This document shows, piece after piece, positions 44,168-57,670 of a stretch of 64,000 bases of DNA; positions within the stretch are counted from its first letter, which is position 1, and each line of letters starts with the position of its first letter. Source of the DNA: Neptuniibacter halophilus (GTDB lineage Bacteria > Pseudomonadota > Gammaproteobacteria > Pseudomonadales > Balneatricaceae); contig NZ_AP027292.1 of NCBI RefSeq assembly GCF_030295765.1, positions 1,612,001 through 1,676,000 on the forward strand, read 5' to 3'. The notes beneath the pieces are model-generated. The model was not told the DNA's origin. It worked only from the letters and a program-made list of their open reading frames with translations, and did not search any database. Made by a program: the position numbers and the translations under genes.

Positions 44168-45079
44168 TCAGCAGGTTTCCAGATGCTCCCGAATCCACTC
44201 GATAAAGGCGGTTGCCTCCTGCGACAACTTACGCTCCTTATGCCAGATCAGGTAATAACCAAAATCGGTTTCTACTGACTCACCTACGGGATTAAGCAAC
44301 GGCACTTCATGTTCAGTCTCCGCACTGATCAGATGCTTCCAGCCCAGCGCGATGCCCTGACCATTGCGTGCGGCATCAATCACCAACGGGTAGCTGGTCA
44401 GTGACAAGCCAAGCCGCTCTACCGGCAGATCGACCTGCTTGGCATTCAGCCAGCGCCGCCAGTTAAGGGAGTTCCAGTTGAGGTCTTCCAGCTCAATCAG
44501 ATGATGGTGGATCAGCTCTTCAACCCCGTTAATCGGTCCATGCTGACGGATGTACGCCTCACTGCAGATCGGATAAACCGTCTCGCGGAAGATCCGCAGT
44601 GACTCATAGCCACGCCAGCGTCCCTCACCAAAAAACAGGGCCACATCAACATTGCGATTAAGGCAGTCATCCACCAGATCGGATGAAACCAGACGCAGTT
44701 TCACCTCCGGATAGCGTTCTCTGAATTCGCCCAACCGGGGCATCAGCCAGAGGGAAGCGATCGACTGATCCGCCGCCACCGTGAGTGTACTTTCCCGGTC
44801 AACCACCCGGATATCCAGCGTTGCATTAGCCAACTGAGTCAGCGCTGCCACCACCGTATGCTGGTAATCCCTCCCTTGCTGAGTCAGCGAGACGGAGCGG
44901 TGCTCACGAATAAACAACTGCTCTCCGAGATACTCCTCCAGTGAGCGAATCTGCTGACTCACCGCCGCCTGAGTCAGGTGCAGCTCTTTAGAGGCCTGAG
45001 TAAAACTCAGATGGCGCGCAGCCGCCTCGAAGGCGATCAAGGTATCCAGAGGCGGGAGTTTTTTCCTGAAATTACGCAT
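44168..45079 (-). CDS. LysR regulator, GcvA/BetR-like
   Basis: 303 residues. Helix-turn-helix RKKLPPLDTLIAFEAAARHLSFTQASKELHLTQAAVSQQIRSLEEYLGEQLFIREHRSVSLT and a GcvA-type effector domain (VDVALFFGEGRWRGYESLRIF; DAARNGQGIALGWKHLI). Regulators annotated for choline-sulfate use belong to this subgroup. Its place at the end of the bet-phoA cluster makes those genes its likely targets (inference), especially as no betI is seen. Confidence 0.88.
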   Translation of the reverse strand: MRNFRKKLPPLDTLIAFEAAARHLSFTQASKELHLTQAAVSQQIRSLEEYLGEQLFIREHRSVSLTQQGRDYQHTVVAALTQLANATLDIRVVDRESTLTVAADQSIASLWLMPRLGEFRERYPEVKLRLVSSDLVDDCLNRNVDVALFFGEGRWRGYESLRIFRETVYPICSEAYIRQHGPINGVEELIHHHLIELEDLNWNSLNWRRWLNAKQVDLPVERLGLSLTSYPLVIDAARNGQGIALGWKHLISAETEHEVPLLNPVGESVETDFGYYLIWHKERKLSQEATAFIEWIREHLETC

Positions 45080-45273
45080 GCTGTGGTTCCGGCGCTGCGA
45101 AGCTGGGTTATTGTGTTTATCTGGACACTACAGGCGATTAACCAAGTAATCAAAAGATCATTCAATAACCTATTTGTAACATGGAATGCGATCCGAACAG
45201 GACCGAAAGCGACAATTTTTTGCTCAGAAAACAGCCAACTGACGCGAATGGGCATTGGCTGAAATACCCAACT

Positions 45274-45310
45274 AAAAAGAAAAACCCCTGCAAAATCGAC
45301 TCTGCAGGGG
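45274..45310 (-). terminator. glmS terminator
   Basis: On the minus strand CCCCTGCA and TGCAGGGG pair around a 10-base loop and run into a T-rich tract (complement of 45274-45284). It ends the glmU-glmS transcript 22 bases after the glmS stop. Confidence 0.9.
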
Positions 45311-45332
45311 CTTTCCTGAGGCTGCTGAGACC

Positions 45333-47156
45333 TTATTCCACCGTGACCGATTTAGCCAGATTACGGGGCTGATCCACATCGGTGCCTTTCAGCACTGCGA
45401 CATGGTAGGAGAGCAACTGCAGCGGGATGGTGTAGAGTACCGGCTGCATGATTTCCTCACATTCAGGCATAGTCAGCACATAGGTGCCCTCTTCTGCTTG
45501 TACCCGGTCGGAACCGGCAAAGACAAACAGTTCACCGCCACGCGCACGCACTTCCTGCAGGTTGGCCTTGAGCTTATCCAGCATATCGTTTTGCGGTGCC
45601 ACTGCGACCACCGGCATATCCTTGTCGACCAGCGCCAGCGGGCCATGTTTCAGCTCGCCAGCCGGGTAGCACTCTGCATGAATATAGGAGATCTCCTTGA
45701 GCTTCAGCGCGCCCTCTTTGGCTACGGGGTAGAGTGTACCGCGACCCAGAAACAGGGTGTGATGCTTCTCAGCAAAGGCACCTGCCATCTGCTCAATATC
45801 CGCATCCATCGCCAGCGCCTGTTCTACCTGCTGTGGTAGTTTGCGCAGCGCACTGATAATCGTCGCCTCGGTCTGCGCATCCAGATTGTGTCGCCGTCCG
45901 AGTGCGATGGTGGTCAGCATCAGGGCGGTCAACTGAGTGGTGAACGCTTTGGTGGACGCAACACCAATCTCCGGCCCGGCATTCGTCATCAGCGCCAGAT
46001 CAGATTCACGTACCAGTGAGCTGCCCGGCACGTTACAGATCACCAGTGAGGCCAGCACCCGCGACTGCACTTCACGCAGTGCCGCCAGCGTATCCGCCGT
46101 TTCACCGGACTGAGAAATGGTCAGGAACAGGGTACCTTGTGGAATCACCACCGTGCGGTAACGGTATTCACTGGCTACTTCAACCATGCAGGGAATACCT
46201 ACCAGTTCTTCTATCCAGTATTTGGCGATCAGTCCGGCATGGAAGCTGGTACCGCAGGCAATAATCTGTACCTGCTTAACCTGATCAAAGATCGACGCCG
46301 CCCTGGCACCAAAACATTGTTCAAGCAATTTATCTCCGCTGATCCGGCCTTCAAGGCAAGCACTGATCACCTCAGGCTGCTCGTAGATCTCCTTCAGCAT
46401 GAAGTGTTTGTATTCACCTTTATCCGCTGCGCTGACACCGTGCTCAAACTGGCTGACCTTGCGCTCTGCTTTTGCACCGTTGATATCGGTCACAATGATC
46501 TGCTCGGCTGTCAGGGTCGCTACATCGCCGTCTTCGAGGAACATGAACCGGTCGGTGACCTGAAGCAGGGCTAACTGGTCGGAGGCGATAAAATTCTCCC
46601 CCATGCCCACACCAATCACCAACGGACTGCCTTTACGGGCTGTAACCAGTTGGCTTGGATCACTCTTTTCGATCACGCCCAGGGCATAGGCACCCTCTAA
46701 CTGACCGATGATGTTTGCCACCGCTGTGTGCAGAGAGCTTACCTTATTTAGCTCCCTTGCCAGTAAGTGAGCGATTACTTCGGTATCTGTGTCGGAGCTG
46801 AATTCATAGCCCTGCGCCTGCAGTTCCTGTTTCAGCTCTTCAAAGTTTTCGATGATGCCGTTATGTACAACCGCTAACTGATCGGCTGACATATGTGGAT
46901 GTGCATTGGCTTCATTTGGCACACCATGCGTCGCCCAACGGGTATGCGCGATGCCGGTTTTTCCCTGCAGCGGCTGGTCATGCAGTGCATCAGCCAGCGC
47001 CTGAACCTTACCGGTACGGCGGCAACGCTGAATGCCCTTCTCTGTCTGCAGTGCAACACCGGCGGAATCATATCCCCGGTATTCAAGACGTCGCAGACCC
47101 TCAAGCAGGATCTCCTGAACCGGACGGCTGGCAACGGCTCCAACAATTCCACACAT
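45333..47156 (-). CDS. glmS: Glucosamine-6-phosphate synthase GlmS
   Basis: 607 residues (E. coli 609). The N-terminal glutaminase has catalytic Cys2 (MCGIVGAV) and HTRWATHG; two SIS domains follow, with [14 protein letters not shown] and [13 protein letters not shown], and the closing KSVTVE is invariant in GlmS. It makes glucosamine-6-phosphate from fructose-6-phosphate and glutamine, feeding GlmU for peptidoglycan and LPS. Two bases separate it from glmU. No glmS ribozyme-type structure is expected in this phylum and none is seen. Confidence 0.98.
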   Translation of the reverse strand: MCGIVGAVASRPVQEILLEGLRRLEYRGYDSAGVALQTEKGIQRCRRTGKVQALADALHDQPLQGKTGIAHTRWATHGVPNEANAHPHMSADQLAVVHNGIIENFEELKQELQAQGYEFSSDTDTEVIAHLLARELNKVSSLHTAVANIIGQLEGAYALGVIEKSDPSQLVTARKGSPLVIGVGMGENFIASDQLALLQVTDRFMFLEDGDVATLTAEQIIVTDINGAKAERKVSQFEHGVSAADKGEYKHFMLKEIYEQPEVISACLEGRISGDKLLEQCFGARAASIFDQVKQVQIIACGTSFHAGLIAKYWIEELVGIPCMVEVASEYRYRTVVIPQGTLFLTISQSGETADTLAALREVQSRVLASLVICNVPGSSLVRESDLALMTNAGPEIGVASTKAFTTQLTALMLTTIALGRRHNLDAQTEATIISALRKLPQQVEQALAMDADIEQMAGAFAEKHHTLFLGRGTLYPVAKEGALKLKEISYIHAECYPAGELKHGPLALVDKDMPVVAVAPQNDMLDKLKANLQEVRARGGELFVFAGSDRVQAEEGTYVLTMPECEEIMQPVLYTIPLQLLSYHVAVLKGTDVDQPRNLAKSVTVE

Positions 47157-47158
47157 AA

Positions 47159-48532
47159 TTAATTCCCTTTCTCTTTTTTCTGCGGACGCGGCCAGTTTTT
47201 AATTTCAGCCTGTTTCGCCCGGGTGACCGCCAATGCATCATCCGCAACATTTTTGCTGATGGTAGAACCCGCGCCAATGGTCGCCATTTTGCCCACCTGA
47301 ACCGGAGCAACCAGTGCGGTGTTGGAACCAATAAAAGCGTTATCGCCAATCTCAGTCAGGGACTTGTTAACCCCGTCATAGTTACAGGTGATGGTGCCAG
47401 CCCCCACATTGACTGCCTTACCCAGTACCGCATCACCCACGTAGGAAAGATGATTGATCTTACTGCCTTCACCCACTATCGCTTTCTTGGTTTCGACAAA
47501 ATTCCCGACCTTAGCTTTGTCCGCCAGTTGAGTGCCGGGGCGCAAACGGGCAAACGGACCGATATCACAGGATTCAGCAATGCTTGCCTCCTCAATCACA
47601 GTATTGGCCCTGATTCGGGTTCCGGCGCCGATGCTGCAGTTTTTCAGGTAGCAGTTGGGCTCAATGACCACGTTATCAGCCAGCTCAACATGCCCCTCAA
47701 GAACTACGTTGATATCGATCTGAATATCATGGCCGATTTTTACATTGCCGCGCACATCTATACGCGCAGGATCGGCCAGCGTTGCTCCATTGAGCATCAG
47801 TAGCTCCGCCTGCTGGCGCTGGTACCATCGCTCCAGTTCAGCAAGCTGAACCCGGTTATTCACGCCCTGCACCTCTTCCTCGGCTTCGGGCTGAATGGCA
47901 CTGATGCGCAATCCCTGAGTGGCAGCCATCGCTATGATATCGGTCAGGTAATACTCACCCTGGGCATTCTCTGAGGAGAGCTGCGGCAGCCATTGCTGCA
48001 GATACTGGCTGTTTACAGCAAGGATACCGGTGTTTACCTCTGCAATTTTGTGCTGCTCCGGCGTGGCATCTTTGTGCTCGACAATGGCCACCACCTGATC
48101 ACGCTCATCGCGGACGATCCGCCCGTAACCTGTCGGGTCTTTCAGATTAACCGTGAGCAGGGCCAGATCACCCTGAGCGGCGATATCGACCATCTGCTGC
48201 ATAGTTTCCGCGCGTGTCAGCGGCACATCTCCGTAAAGCACCAGTACCACGCTGTTATCCGCAACCTCTGGCATCGCCTGCGCCACGGCGTGGCCGGTTC
48301 CTTTCTGTTCCGCCTGCAACGCAAAGTTCATCGCCTGCCCGGCCAGCGATTCCCTGACCTGCTCCGCGCCATGACCGATCACCACATGCGTATTGACCTG
48401 ATCGAGTCTGGAGGCGGTATCGATTACATGCTGCAGCATGGAACGTCCACCCACCTTATGAAGTACTTTTGGCAGGTTGGATTTCATACGGCTGCCCTGA
48501 CCTGCAGCCAAAATGACAACGTCTACTGACAT
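47159..48532 (-). CDS. glmU: Bifunctional GlmU (uridyltransferase / acetyltransferase)
   Basis: 457 residues. The N-terminal nucleotidyltransferase has [18 protein letters not shown] and VLYGDVPL; from about residue 250 a left-handed beta-helix of hexapeptide repeats (such as [27 protein letters not shown]) carries acetyltransferase activity, with [29 protein letters not shown] near the CoA site. It makes UDP-GlcNAc in the cytosol. First gene of the glmU-glmS operon, divergent from a TrmB-like regulator gene. Confidence 0.98.
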   Translation of the reverse strand: MSVDVVILAAGQGSRMKSNLPKVLHKVGGRSMLQHVIDTASRLDQVNTHVVIGHGAEQVRESLAGQAMNFALQAEQKGTGHAVAQAMPEVADNSVVLVLYGDVPLTRAETMQQMVDIAAQGDLALLTVNLKDPTGYGRIVRDERDQVVAIVEHKDATPEQHKIAEVNTGILAVNSQYLQQWLPQLSSENAQGEYYLTDIIAMAATQGLRISAIQPEAEEEVQGVNNRVQLAELERWYQRQQAELLMLNGATLADPARIDVRGNVKIGHDIQIDINVVLEGHVELADNVVIEPNCYLKNCSIGAGTRIRANTVIEEASIAESCDIGPFARLRPGTQLADKAKVGNFVETKKAIVGEGSKINHLSYVGDAVLGKAVNVGAGTITCNYDGVNKSLTEIGDNAFIGSNTALVAPVQVGKMATIGAGSTISKNVADDALAVTRAKQAEIKNWPRPQKKEKGN

Positions 48533-48641
48533 AGCCTTAACTTTCCTTGTGGCTTAGCGCCCTGATGATTAATTACAGCTTTATTAACCGCGCAGTTTAA
48601 AGTACATATAGATTCAGACAATCCCTTTTGTCACAAACTTT

Positions 48642-49391
48642 ATGACAAGTATGAATAACGATACCTTTACTCTGCTGGGCCTCAGTGCCCGTGAAATTGA
48701 GATTTATAAAGCCCTTCTTTCACTGGGGGCTAGTTCTATACGCACAATTGCTGACAAATCCGGCGTTAACCGGGGCAGTGCTTATGAAAGCCTGAAAGAG
48801 ATGCAACAGAAAGGCATCGTCACCTACCAGCCGAAAGGTAAGCGACGATTGTTTGCGCCGGTCGATCCCGAGATCCTTCTGCAGCTTGCCGAAGAACGGC
48901 GTCAGGGACTTGATCGAGCCATGGAGGAGCTGAAGCAAAGTATTATTCCCGAGCTGCAGCACCTGAAGCCGGATTTCAATGCCGCCAATGTCAGCTTCTA
49001 CGAAGGCGATGACGGGATTGAACAGGTGCTTAAAGATATTCTGGTGACGGTGGGTAATTCTGACTCTGACAGCTACTCAGTGTTCTCCTCCAGGCCGATA
49101 CGACAGCACCTCTACCGTCCCTTCCCTAACTTCACAAATCAGCGCATACAGCGTGGTATTAACGTCAGAGCGATTGCGATTGGTGATGGTGGCGAGGACG
49201 CTCTGCTCTCTGAACGTAAATGGATTAAAACTGAGGGTAAGGTGGATGCCGCTTACATTGCTATCTATCCACCCAAGTGCGCGATTATCTCACTGGCATC
49301 CAGCAACTACCCGACAGCCGTAGTGATTGATTCACCGGAGGTGGCTGCTGCACAGAAGATTATCTTTGATACGCTGTGGCGGCTTTTGTAG
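48642..49391 (+). CDS. TrmB-like transcriptional regulator
   Basis: 249 residues. An N-terminal winged helix (about 8-75) reads LLGLSAREIEIYKALLSLGASSIRTIADKSGVNRGSAYESLKEMQQKGIVTYQPKGKRRLFAPVDPE, the TrmB-type pattern, followed by a coiled segment and a domain resembling the phospholipase D-like fold without catalytic HKD motifs. TrmB proteins are best known as archaeal sugar regulators. It is divergent from glmU with a 109-base gap, so amino-sugar control is conceivable (inference). The start is uncertain: ATG 48642 and ATG 48651 both lack a clear ribosome site. Confidence 0.78.
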   Translation: MTSMNNDTFTLLGLSAREIEIYKALLSLGASSIRTIADKSGVNRGSAYESLKEMQQKGIVTYQPKGKRRLFAPVDPEILLQLAEERRQGLDRAMEELKQSIIPELQHLKPDFNAANVSFYEGDDGIEQVLKDILVTVGNSDSDSYSVFSSRPIRQHLYRPFPNFTNQRIQRGINVRAIAIGDGGEDALLSERKWIKTEGKVDAAYIAIYPPKCAIISLASSNYPTAVVIDSPEVAAAQKIIFDTLWRLL

Positions 49392-49495
49392 GGACGCCGG
49401 GGGCAACGCCTGAGCTCTCCTTCGGTACGAGGAAATGGCCGAGTACGTGCTATCACTCAGCCGGAGACCGGTCTCCAACATAAAGCAGGCCCAAC

Positions 49496-49523
49496 AAAAA
49501 AGGCAGCCCGAAGGCTGCCTTTT
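49496..49523 (-). terminator. atp operon terminator
   Basis: AAAAGGCAGCC / GGCTGCCTTTT with a CGAA loop (49498-49523); on the minus strand the run of U comes from 49496-49501. Located 27 bases after the atpC stop, and also able to stop plus-strand transcripts from the TrmB-like gene. Confidence 0.93.
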
Positions 49524-49549
49524 GAACTGTGGATTCTAAGTGCTGAGTC

Positions 49550-49975
49550 TTAACGACCCAGTTTCTTACGAATCTGCTGTAGGGTACGAAGCTGAGCCGC
49601 AGCTTCAGCCAGCTGAGTTGCTGCTTTTGAGTACTCAAATTCAGCATTTTTATCAGCAATCGCCTGTTCAGCATGTTTCTGTGCTTCTTCAGCCGCAGCT
49701 TCATTAAGGTCTTTCGCGTGCAGAGCAGTATCTGCAAGGACAGTCACTTTGTGAGGCTGAACTTCCAAGAAGCCACCGGATACGTAAAAGATATCCTGTT
49801 CGCCACCCTGTTTGCGTAGCTCGACAGGGCCTGGTTTCAGTTCCGTCAGAAGCGGAGCGTGGCCCGGGTATACACCCAGGTCACCCAGGCTACCTGTTAC
49901 GGATACGAATTCGATCAGGCCAGAGAAAATCTCTTCTTCAGCACTTACGATGTCGCAATGAACAGTCATAGCCAT
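49550..49975 (-). CDS. atpC: ATP synthase epsilon subunit
   Basis: 141 residues: beta-sandwich N-terminal half ([42 protein letters not shown]) and a C-terminal alpha-helical hairpin (about 90-140, alanine and glutamate rich). It is part of the F1 central stalk and can inhibit ATP hydrolysis. Last gene of the operon, 31 bases after atpD, followed by the terminator. Confidence 0.97.
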   Translation of the reverse strand: MAMTVHCDIVSAEEEIFSGLIEFVSVTGSLGDLGVYPGHAPLLTELKPGPVELRKQGGEQDIFYVSGGFLEVQPHKVTVLADTALHAKDLNEAAAEEAQKHAEQAIADKNAEFEYSKAATQLAEAAAQLRTLQQIRKKLGR

Positions 49976-50006
49976 ATTTATACCTCGTAAAGGTTAGCTA
50001 AAGGCA

Positions 50007-51395
<1,389 letters not shown>

Positions 51396-51419
51396 TTAAA
51401 ATTTAACCTGTGACCTGTA

Positions 51420-52283
51420 TTAAACAGCTGCAGCACCACCCACGATCTCAGAAATTTCCTGAGTAATCGCGGCCTGACGAGCTTTGTTATAAATCATTTC
51501 CAGCTCGTTGATCATATCACCGGCGTTGTCTGTTGCATTCTTCATCGCCAGCATACGTGCTGCCTGCTCACAGGCATTGTTCTCAACCACGGCCTGATAG
51601 ACCAGGGACTCAACGTAACGAACCAGCAAGCTGTTCAACAGCTCTTTTGCGTCTGGCTCGTAGAGGTAATCCCAGTGGTGATTGAGCTTAGTGTCATCTT
51701 CTTCTGCCTTCAGTGGAAGCACCTGAGAGACGGCAGGCTGCTGAGTCATTGTGTTAACGAAATCGTTAGATACAACGAACAGTTTATCCAGCTTGCCTTC
51801 ATCATAAGCATCCAGCATGACCTTAACTGCACCGATCAGATCCGCCACTTCTGGCGCATCACCCAGGTGAGTCTTGGCTGCAACAACGTTACCGCCGTAG
51901 TTCTTGAAGAACGACGCGGCTTTGCTGCCCAGCGCACAGATGTCGATCTCGACACCCTGGTCATGGAACTCTTTCATGCTTTTAACAGCTGCTTTGAACG
52001 CGTTCACGTTCAAACCACCACACAGGCCACGGTCGGTTGCCACTACAACAAAACCAACGCGCTTAGTCTCACGCTCCTGCATGTACAGGTGTCTGTACTC
52101 AGGGTTGGACTTGGCCAGGTGCTGAATTACACCACGGATACTCCGGGCGTACGGGCGAGATGACTCCATGCGATCCTGTGCTTTACGCATCTTGGAAGCA
52201 GCAACCATTTCCATAGCGCTGGTAATCTTCCGGGTGCTCTGCACACTCGCAATTTTTGTCTTAATCTCTTTTCCGACTGCCAT
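51420..52283 (-). CDS. atpG: ATP synthase gamma subunit
   Basis: 287 residues, the rotating central shaft of F1. The N-terminal helix [34 protein letters not shown] and the C-terminal helix [38 protein letters not shown] are the conserved coiled-coil pair; [10 protein letters not shown] marks the Rossmann-like middle. Length equals E. coli AtpG. Confidence 0.99.
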   Translation of the reverse strand: MAVGKEIKTKIASVQSTRKITSAMEMVAASKMRKAQDRMESSRPYARSIRGVIQHLAKSNPEYRHLYMQERETKRVGFVVVATDRGLCGGLNVNAFKAAVKSMKEFHDQGVEIDICALGSKAASFFKNYGGNVVAAKTHLGDAPEVADLIGAVKVMLDAYDEGKLDKLFVVSNDFVNTMTQQPAVSQVLPLKAEEDDTKLNHHWDYLYEPDAKELLNSLLVRYVESLVYQAVVENNACEQAARMLAMKNATDNAGDMINELEMIYNKARQAAITQEISEIVGGAAAV

Positions 52284-52353
52284 AGTTCCGCCTATTTAGC
52301 TTTGTGTTAGATCTGCATGAAGTTCATGCAGATCACTCACTCAAAACGAGTTC

Positions 52354-53898
52354 TTACCAAGCTTGAGTAGACTTGAACTTTTCGATACCAGCTTTGAACT
52401 GTGCAGCAATCTCGTCAGAGTAGTTGCCAGATGCGTTGATATCGCTCATCAGGTCAGCGTATTCGCTGTTGAAGAACGCGATCAGAGCCGCTTCAAAGTC
52501 CAGTACTTTGTTCAGTTCTACGTCTTTCAGGTAACCTTCGTTCGCAGCGTACAGGCTCAGACCCATGTCAGCGATAGACATTGGCGTGTACTGTTTCTGC
52601 TTCATCAGCTCGGTTACGGACTGACCATGCTCCAGCTGAGCACGGGTCGCGTCATCAAGGTCAGAAGCGAACTGTGCGAATGCCGCCAGCTCACGGTACT
52701 GAGCCAGGGCCAGACGTACACCGCCACCCAGCTTCTTGATGATCTTAGTCTGAGCTGCACCACCTACACGGGATACGGACAGACCAGCGTTGATCGCCGG
52801 ACGTACACCGGAGTTGAACAGGTCAGTTTCCAGGAAGATCTGACCGTCGGTGATGGAGATTACGTTAGTTGGTACGAACGCGGATACGTCACCACCCTGA
52901 GTTTCGATTACTGGCAGGGAGGTCAGGGAACCAGTCTTGCCCTTAACTTCACCGTTAGTAAAGTTCTCAACGTAGTCAGCGTTAACACGCGCAGCACGTT
53001 CCAGCAGACGGGAGTGCAAGTAGAAAACGTCACCCGGGTAAGCTTCACGACCTGGCGGACGACGCAGCAGCAGGGAGATCTGACGATACGCCCACGCCTG
53101 TTTAGTCAGATCATCATAGATGATCAGCGCGTCTTCACCGCGGTCACGGTAGTATTCACCCATAGTACAACCAGCGTACGGAGCCAGGAACTGCATCGCA
53201 GCCGGATCAGCCGCACCTGCAGCAACAACGATGGTGTGATCCATCGCGCCGTGCTCTTCCAGCTTACGTACTACGTTAGCGATAGTAGACTGTTTCTGGC
53301 CTACTGCTACGTAGATACACTTAACGCCGGTACCTTTCTGGTTGATGATAGCGTCGATCGCGATCGCAGATTTACCAATCTGACGGTCACCGATGATCAG
53401 CTCACGCTGACCACGACCGATTGGAACCATGGAGTCGATCGCTTTCAGACCAGTCTGAACTGGCTCATCTACGGACTGACGAGAGATTACACCAGGTGCT
53501 ACCTTCTCAACGGCGTCAGTCAGTTTAGTTTCGATCGGGCCTTTACCGTCGATCGGGTTACCCAGAGCGTCTACTACACGACCCTGCAGTTCCGGACCAA
53601 CAGGTACTTCCAGGATACGACCAGTACAACGTGCAGTCGCACCTTCTACCAGACCCTGGTAATCACCCAGTACTACAGCACCTACAGAGTCACGCTCAAG
53701 GTTCAGCGCCATACCGTAGATACCGCCAGGGAATTCGATCATTTCCCCGTACATAACGTCAGCAAGTCCGTGGATCGTAATGATACCATCGGAAACGCTC
53801 ACTACAGTGCCCTCATTACGGGCTTCTGAAGTCACATCGAGTGTGTCGATGCGCTTCTTGAGAATCTCACTGATCTCAGAAGGATTCAGTTGCTGCAT
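52354..53898 (-). CDS. atpA: ATP synthase alpha subunit
   Basis: 514 residues (E. coli 513). Non-catalytic nucleotide-binding F1 subunit with P-loop GDRQIGKS at 170-177, the arginine finger in [30 protein letters not shown], and [27 protein letters not shown]. The 55-base spacing to atpG is the widest inside the F1 part of the operon. Confidence 0.99.
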   Translation of the reverse strand: MQQLNPSEISEILKKRIDTLDVTSEARNEGTVVSVSDGIITIHGLADVMYGEMIEFPGGIYGMALNLERDSVGAVVLGDYQGLVEGATARCTGRILEVPVGPELQGRVVDALGNPIDGKGPIETKLTDAVEKVAPGVISRQSVDEPVQTGLKAIDSMVPIGRGQRELIIGDRQIGKSAIAIDAIINQKGTGVKCIYVAVGQKQSTIANVVRKLEEHGAMDHTIVVAAGAADPAAMQFLAPYAGCTMGEYYRDRGEDALIIYDDLTKQAWAYRQISLLLRRPPGREAYPGDVFYLHSRLLERAARVNADYVENFTNGEVKGKTGSLTSLPVIETQGGDVSAFVPTNVISITDGQIFLETDLFNSGVRPAINAGLSVSRVGGAAQTKIIKKLGGGVRLALAQYRELAAFAQFASDLDDATRAQLEHGQSVTELMKQKQYTPMSIADMGLSLYAANEGYLKDVELNKVLDFEAALIAFFNSEYADLMSDINASGNYSDEIAAQFKAGIEKFKSTQAW

Positions 53899-53910
53899 GC
53901 TTTTATTCCC

Positions 53911-54444
53911 CTAGGAATTCATCGCTTCGGCCAACTTCGCGAGTCGCGCGCGAACGGAGCCGTCGATCACCAAGTCGTCAGTGCGTACTACAGCACCACC
54001 CAGGATGGACTTGTCCACCTGAGAGGTCAGTACCACTTCGCGACCCAGTTTAGTTTTCAGTGCCTGAGCAAGTTTTTCCTGCTGCTCATCCTGCAGTTCA
54101 AAGGCAGTCGTCACTTCGATATCCAGTGACTTCTCCTGTTCTGCTTTCAGCTTTGCAAACTGTGCGCTGACTTCTGGCAGAATCGCCAGACGTTTGTTAT
54201 CAGCCAGCAGTTTGAGGAAATTCTTACCCGCTTCATCAGCTTCTTCACAGAGGCTGATCATCAGATCAGCTTTCTGTGCGTCTGTCAGTGCAGGGTTACC
54301 CAGTACACGCGCTACTTTCTCGTCTTCTGCTGCAGCTGCAGCCAGAGCCAGTGTAGCAGACCACTGATCGAGGTTTCCCTTACCCAGAGCATACTCAAAA
54401 GCAGCTTTGGTATAAGGCCGAGCGACAGTGTTGACTTCAGCCAT
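53911..54444 (-). CDS. atpH: ATP synthase delta subunit
   Basis: 177 residues, identical in length to E. coli AtpH. N-terminal six-helix bundle (ARPYTKAAFEYALGKGNLDQWSATL) binds the top of alpha; the C-terminal part (KSILGGAVVRTDDLVIDGSVRARLAKL) binds the b-subunit stalk. Twelve bases upstream of atpA. Confidence 0.98.
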   Translation of the reverse strand: MAEVNTVARPYTKAAFEYALGKGNLDQWSATLALAAAAAEDEKVARVLGNPALTDAQKADLMISLCEEADEAGKNFLKLLADNKRLAILPEVSAQFAKLKAEQEKSLDIEVTTAFELQDEQQEKLAQALKTKLGREVVLTSQVDKSILGGAVVRTDDLVIDGSVRARLAKLAEAMNS

Positions 54445-54458
54445 CTTTAAACCTCGCT

Positions 54459-54929
54459 TTAAAGCTCAGCGGCCAGTTTTTCAACAAGCTGCGCGTGTGC
54501 CTTCTCATCGATAGAAGCTTCCAGTACTTTTTCAGCACCGGCCAGAGCCAGAGCAGCTACCTGGGAACGCAGTGCTTCGCGTGCCTGGTTAACTTCCTGC
54601 TCCAGTTCAGCTTCTTTAGCCGCTTTAACGCGGTTAGCTTCTTCCAGAGCTTTCTCTTTAGCTTCTTCGATAATCTGGTTAGCCCGCTTGTTGGCCTGTT
54701 CAATGATGGCGGCTGCTTCTTCTTTGCCTTTGCGCATATTTTCAGTGGCTTTTTCCTGAGCCAGCTGAAGATCACGCTCAGCGCGGTCTGCAGCGTCCAG
54801 ACCTTCTGCAATCTTCTTCTTACGCTCTGCAAGTGCAGCCGTGATTGGCGGCCACACGAATTTCATGCAGAAAACGACAAAGATAAAGAAAGCGATGGCC
54901 TGGCCAATGATGGTGATATTGATATTCAC
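54459..54929 (-). CDS. atpF: ATP synthase b subunit
   Basis: 156 residues, as in E. coli. One N-terminal membrane helix (about 5-26, [24 protein letters not shown]) and a long charged coiled coil, the peripheral stalk. Starts with GTG, as E. coli atpF does, with AGAGG eight bases upstream; the nearby ATG is out of frame and meets a stop after two codons. Single b subunit, no b' gene. Confidence 0.98.
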   Translation of the reverse strand: MNINITIIGQAIAFFIFVVFCMKFVWPPITAALAERKKKIAEGLDAADRAERDLQLAQEKATENMRKGKEEAAAIIEQANKRANQIIEEAKEKALEEANRVKAAKEAELEQEVNQAREALRSQVAALALAGAEKVLEASIDEKAHAQLVEKLAAEL

Positions 54930-54995
54930 GCCATTACCTCTCGCGGTTGTTAATTAAGTAGGACTCGATAGACTCGAGGTTAAACGAGTAGCTAC

Positions 54996-55247
<252 letters not shown>

Positions 55248-55317
55248 TTAAGTTTAAAAGTTCAAGTTTGAAAAAAAGTTAAATCAATAAAACAGTGCTT
55301 CAGTTCACGAATTGCTC

Positions 55318-56599
<1,282 letters not shown>

Positions 56600-56673
56600 G
56601 TGCCGCAACCTTTTCAAGCCTTGTTCAAAATGACGCCCTGTTTTGGCGCGTACGCACCCAAAAATGCGTGCCG

Positions 56674-56702
56674 ATTATATGAGCTTCGGCATGCCGAAAC
56701 AA
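56674..56702 (-). promoter_or_regulatory. atp operon promoter with embedded palindrome
   Basis: Reading the minus strand, TTGTTT (complement of 56697-56702) and a perfect TATAAT (complement of 56674-56679) are separated by 17 bases. The spacer is largely a perfect 14-base palindrome, TTCGGCATGCCGAA (56685-56698), which overlaps the -35 end. The start codon of atpI is 74 bases downstream. Confidence 0.75.
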
Positions 56703-56791
56703 CAGTCAGTTTCAGCATTTGCACTAATGTCGTAGCACCGGCCCTGCTCTGAATCGCTAAATTCAGTGCCAAAGTATGAGTCAGATCAAAT

Positions 56792-57667
56792 TTATTTGAG
56801 CTGCTGCAAAATACTGTTCAGCGCTTCACTGTCATCGTAACTGATCGTGATCTTACCCCGCCCCCGGGCATTTTCACTGATTGCGACCTTAGTCGAAAAA
56901 CGCAACGATAGTTCACCTGCCAACTCATCCAGTCTCGGGTTGGCTTCCGGCTTAGGCTTTTCTTCTGCGGTATCGCCTTGCTGCAGTTTCTTAACCAGTG
57001 CTTCTGCCTGCCGTACCGAGAGCCCTTTACCCGCGACTTCCTGCGCCGCTGCAATCTGCATTTCAGGTTCCAGTGCCAGCATTGCCCGGGCATGACCCAT
57101 CTCCAGATCACCGTACTCGAGCATTTTTTTCACTTCGTCGGTCAGATTCATCAGACGCAGCAGGTTAGTCACTGCCGAACGGGATTTGCCTACCGCATCG
57201 GCCACTTCCTGCTGAGTCAGTTCAAATTCATCCTGCAGACGCTGCAGTGAGATCGCTTCTTCGATCGGATTCAGATTCTCGCGCTGGATGTTCTCGATCA
57301 GCGCCATGGCAATGGCCGCTTCATCCGGCACATCTTTGACGATCGCCGGGATCTCGGTCAGATCCGCCATCTGCGATGCGCGCCAGCGGCGTTCACCGGC
57401 AATGATCTCATACCGGTCAGAATCGATCGGCCGGACAACGATAGGCTGCATAACCCCCTGGGCCCGGATCGAGTTGGCTAACTCTTCGAGGGCCTGAGGT
57501 TCTATATCCCGCCGTGGCTGATAGCGTCCACGCTGAATCAGGTCCACCGGCATCAGACGATAGCCTTCAAGCCCCTCCGCTTCCTGTGTTGATACTTTCT
57601 CTTCAACATCGCTGACGCTAGACAGCAGAGCATCCAGACCTTTTCCCAGTCCACGCTTTTTAGCCAT
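56792..57667 (-). CDS. parB: Chromosome partitioning protein ParB
   Basis: 291 residues: N-terminal ParA-contact region (KKRGLGKGLDALLSS), ParB nuclease-like CTP-binding domain with AGERRWRASQMA near 90-101, helix-turn-helix domain (LTQQEVADAVGKSRSAVTNLLRLMNL) and a C-terminal dimerisation end. It loads at parS and organises origin segregation with ParA. Three bases separate it from parA; it reads from the same transcript as rsmG and mnmG. No parS site was seen in the window. Confidence 0.97.
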   Translation of the reverse strand: MAKKRGLGKGLDALLSSVSDVEEKVSTQEAEGLEGYRLMPVDLIQRGRYQPRRDIEPQALEELANSIRAQGVMQPIVVRPIDSDRYEIIAGERRWRASQMADLTEIPAIVKDVPDEAAIAMALIENIQRENLNPIEEAISLQRLQDEFELTQQEVADAVGKSRSAVTNLLRLMNLTDEVKKMLEYGDLEMGHARAMLALEPEMQIAAAQEVAGKGLSVRQAEALVKKLQQGDTAEEKPKPEANPRLDELAGELSLRFSTKVAISENARGRGKITISYDDSEALNSILQQLK

Positions 57668-57670
57668 TGG

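Noticed and set aside
49463..49476. GGAGACCGGTCTCC perfect palindrome between the TrmB-like gene and the atp terminator
   Set aside because: Downstream of both convergent genes and without U-runs or promoter context; probably chance or a minor RNA hairpin.
52363..53829. A 488-codon plus-strand open frame opposite atpA
   Set aside because: Antisense shadow: atpA codon bias avoids codons that would give stops on the other strand. The product is low in recognisable motifs and atpA itself is unambiguous.
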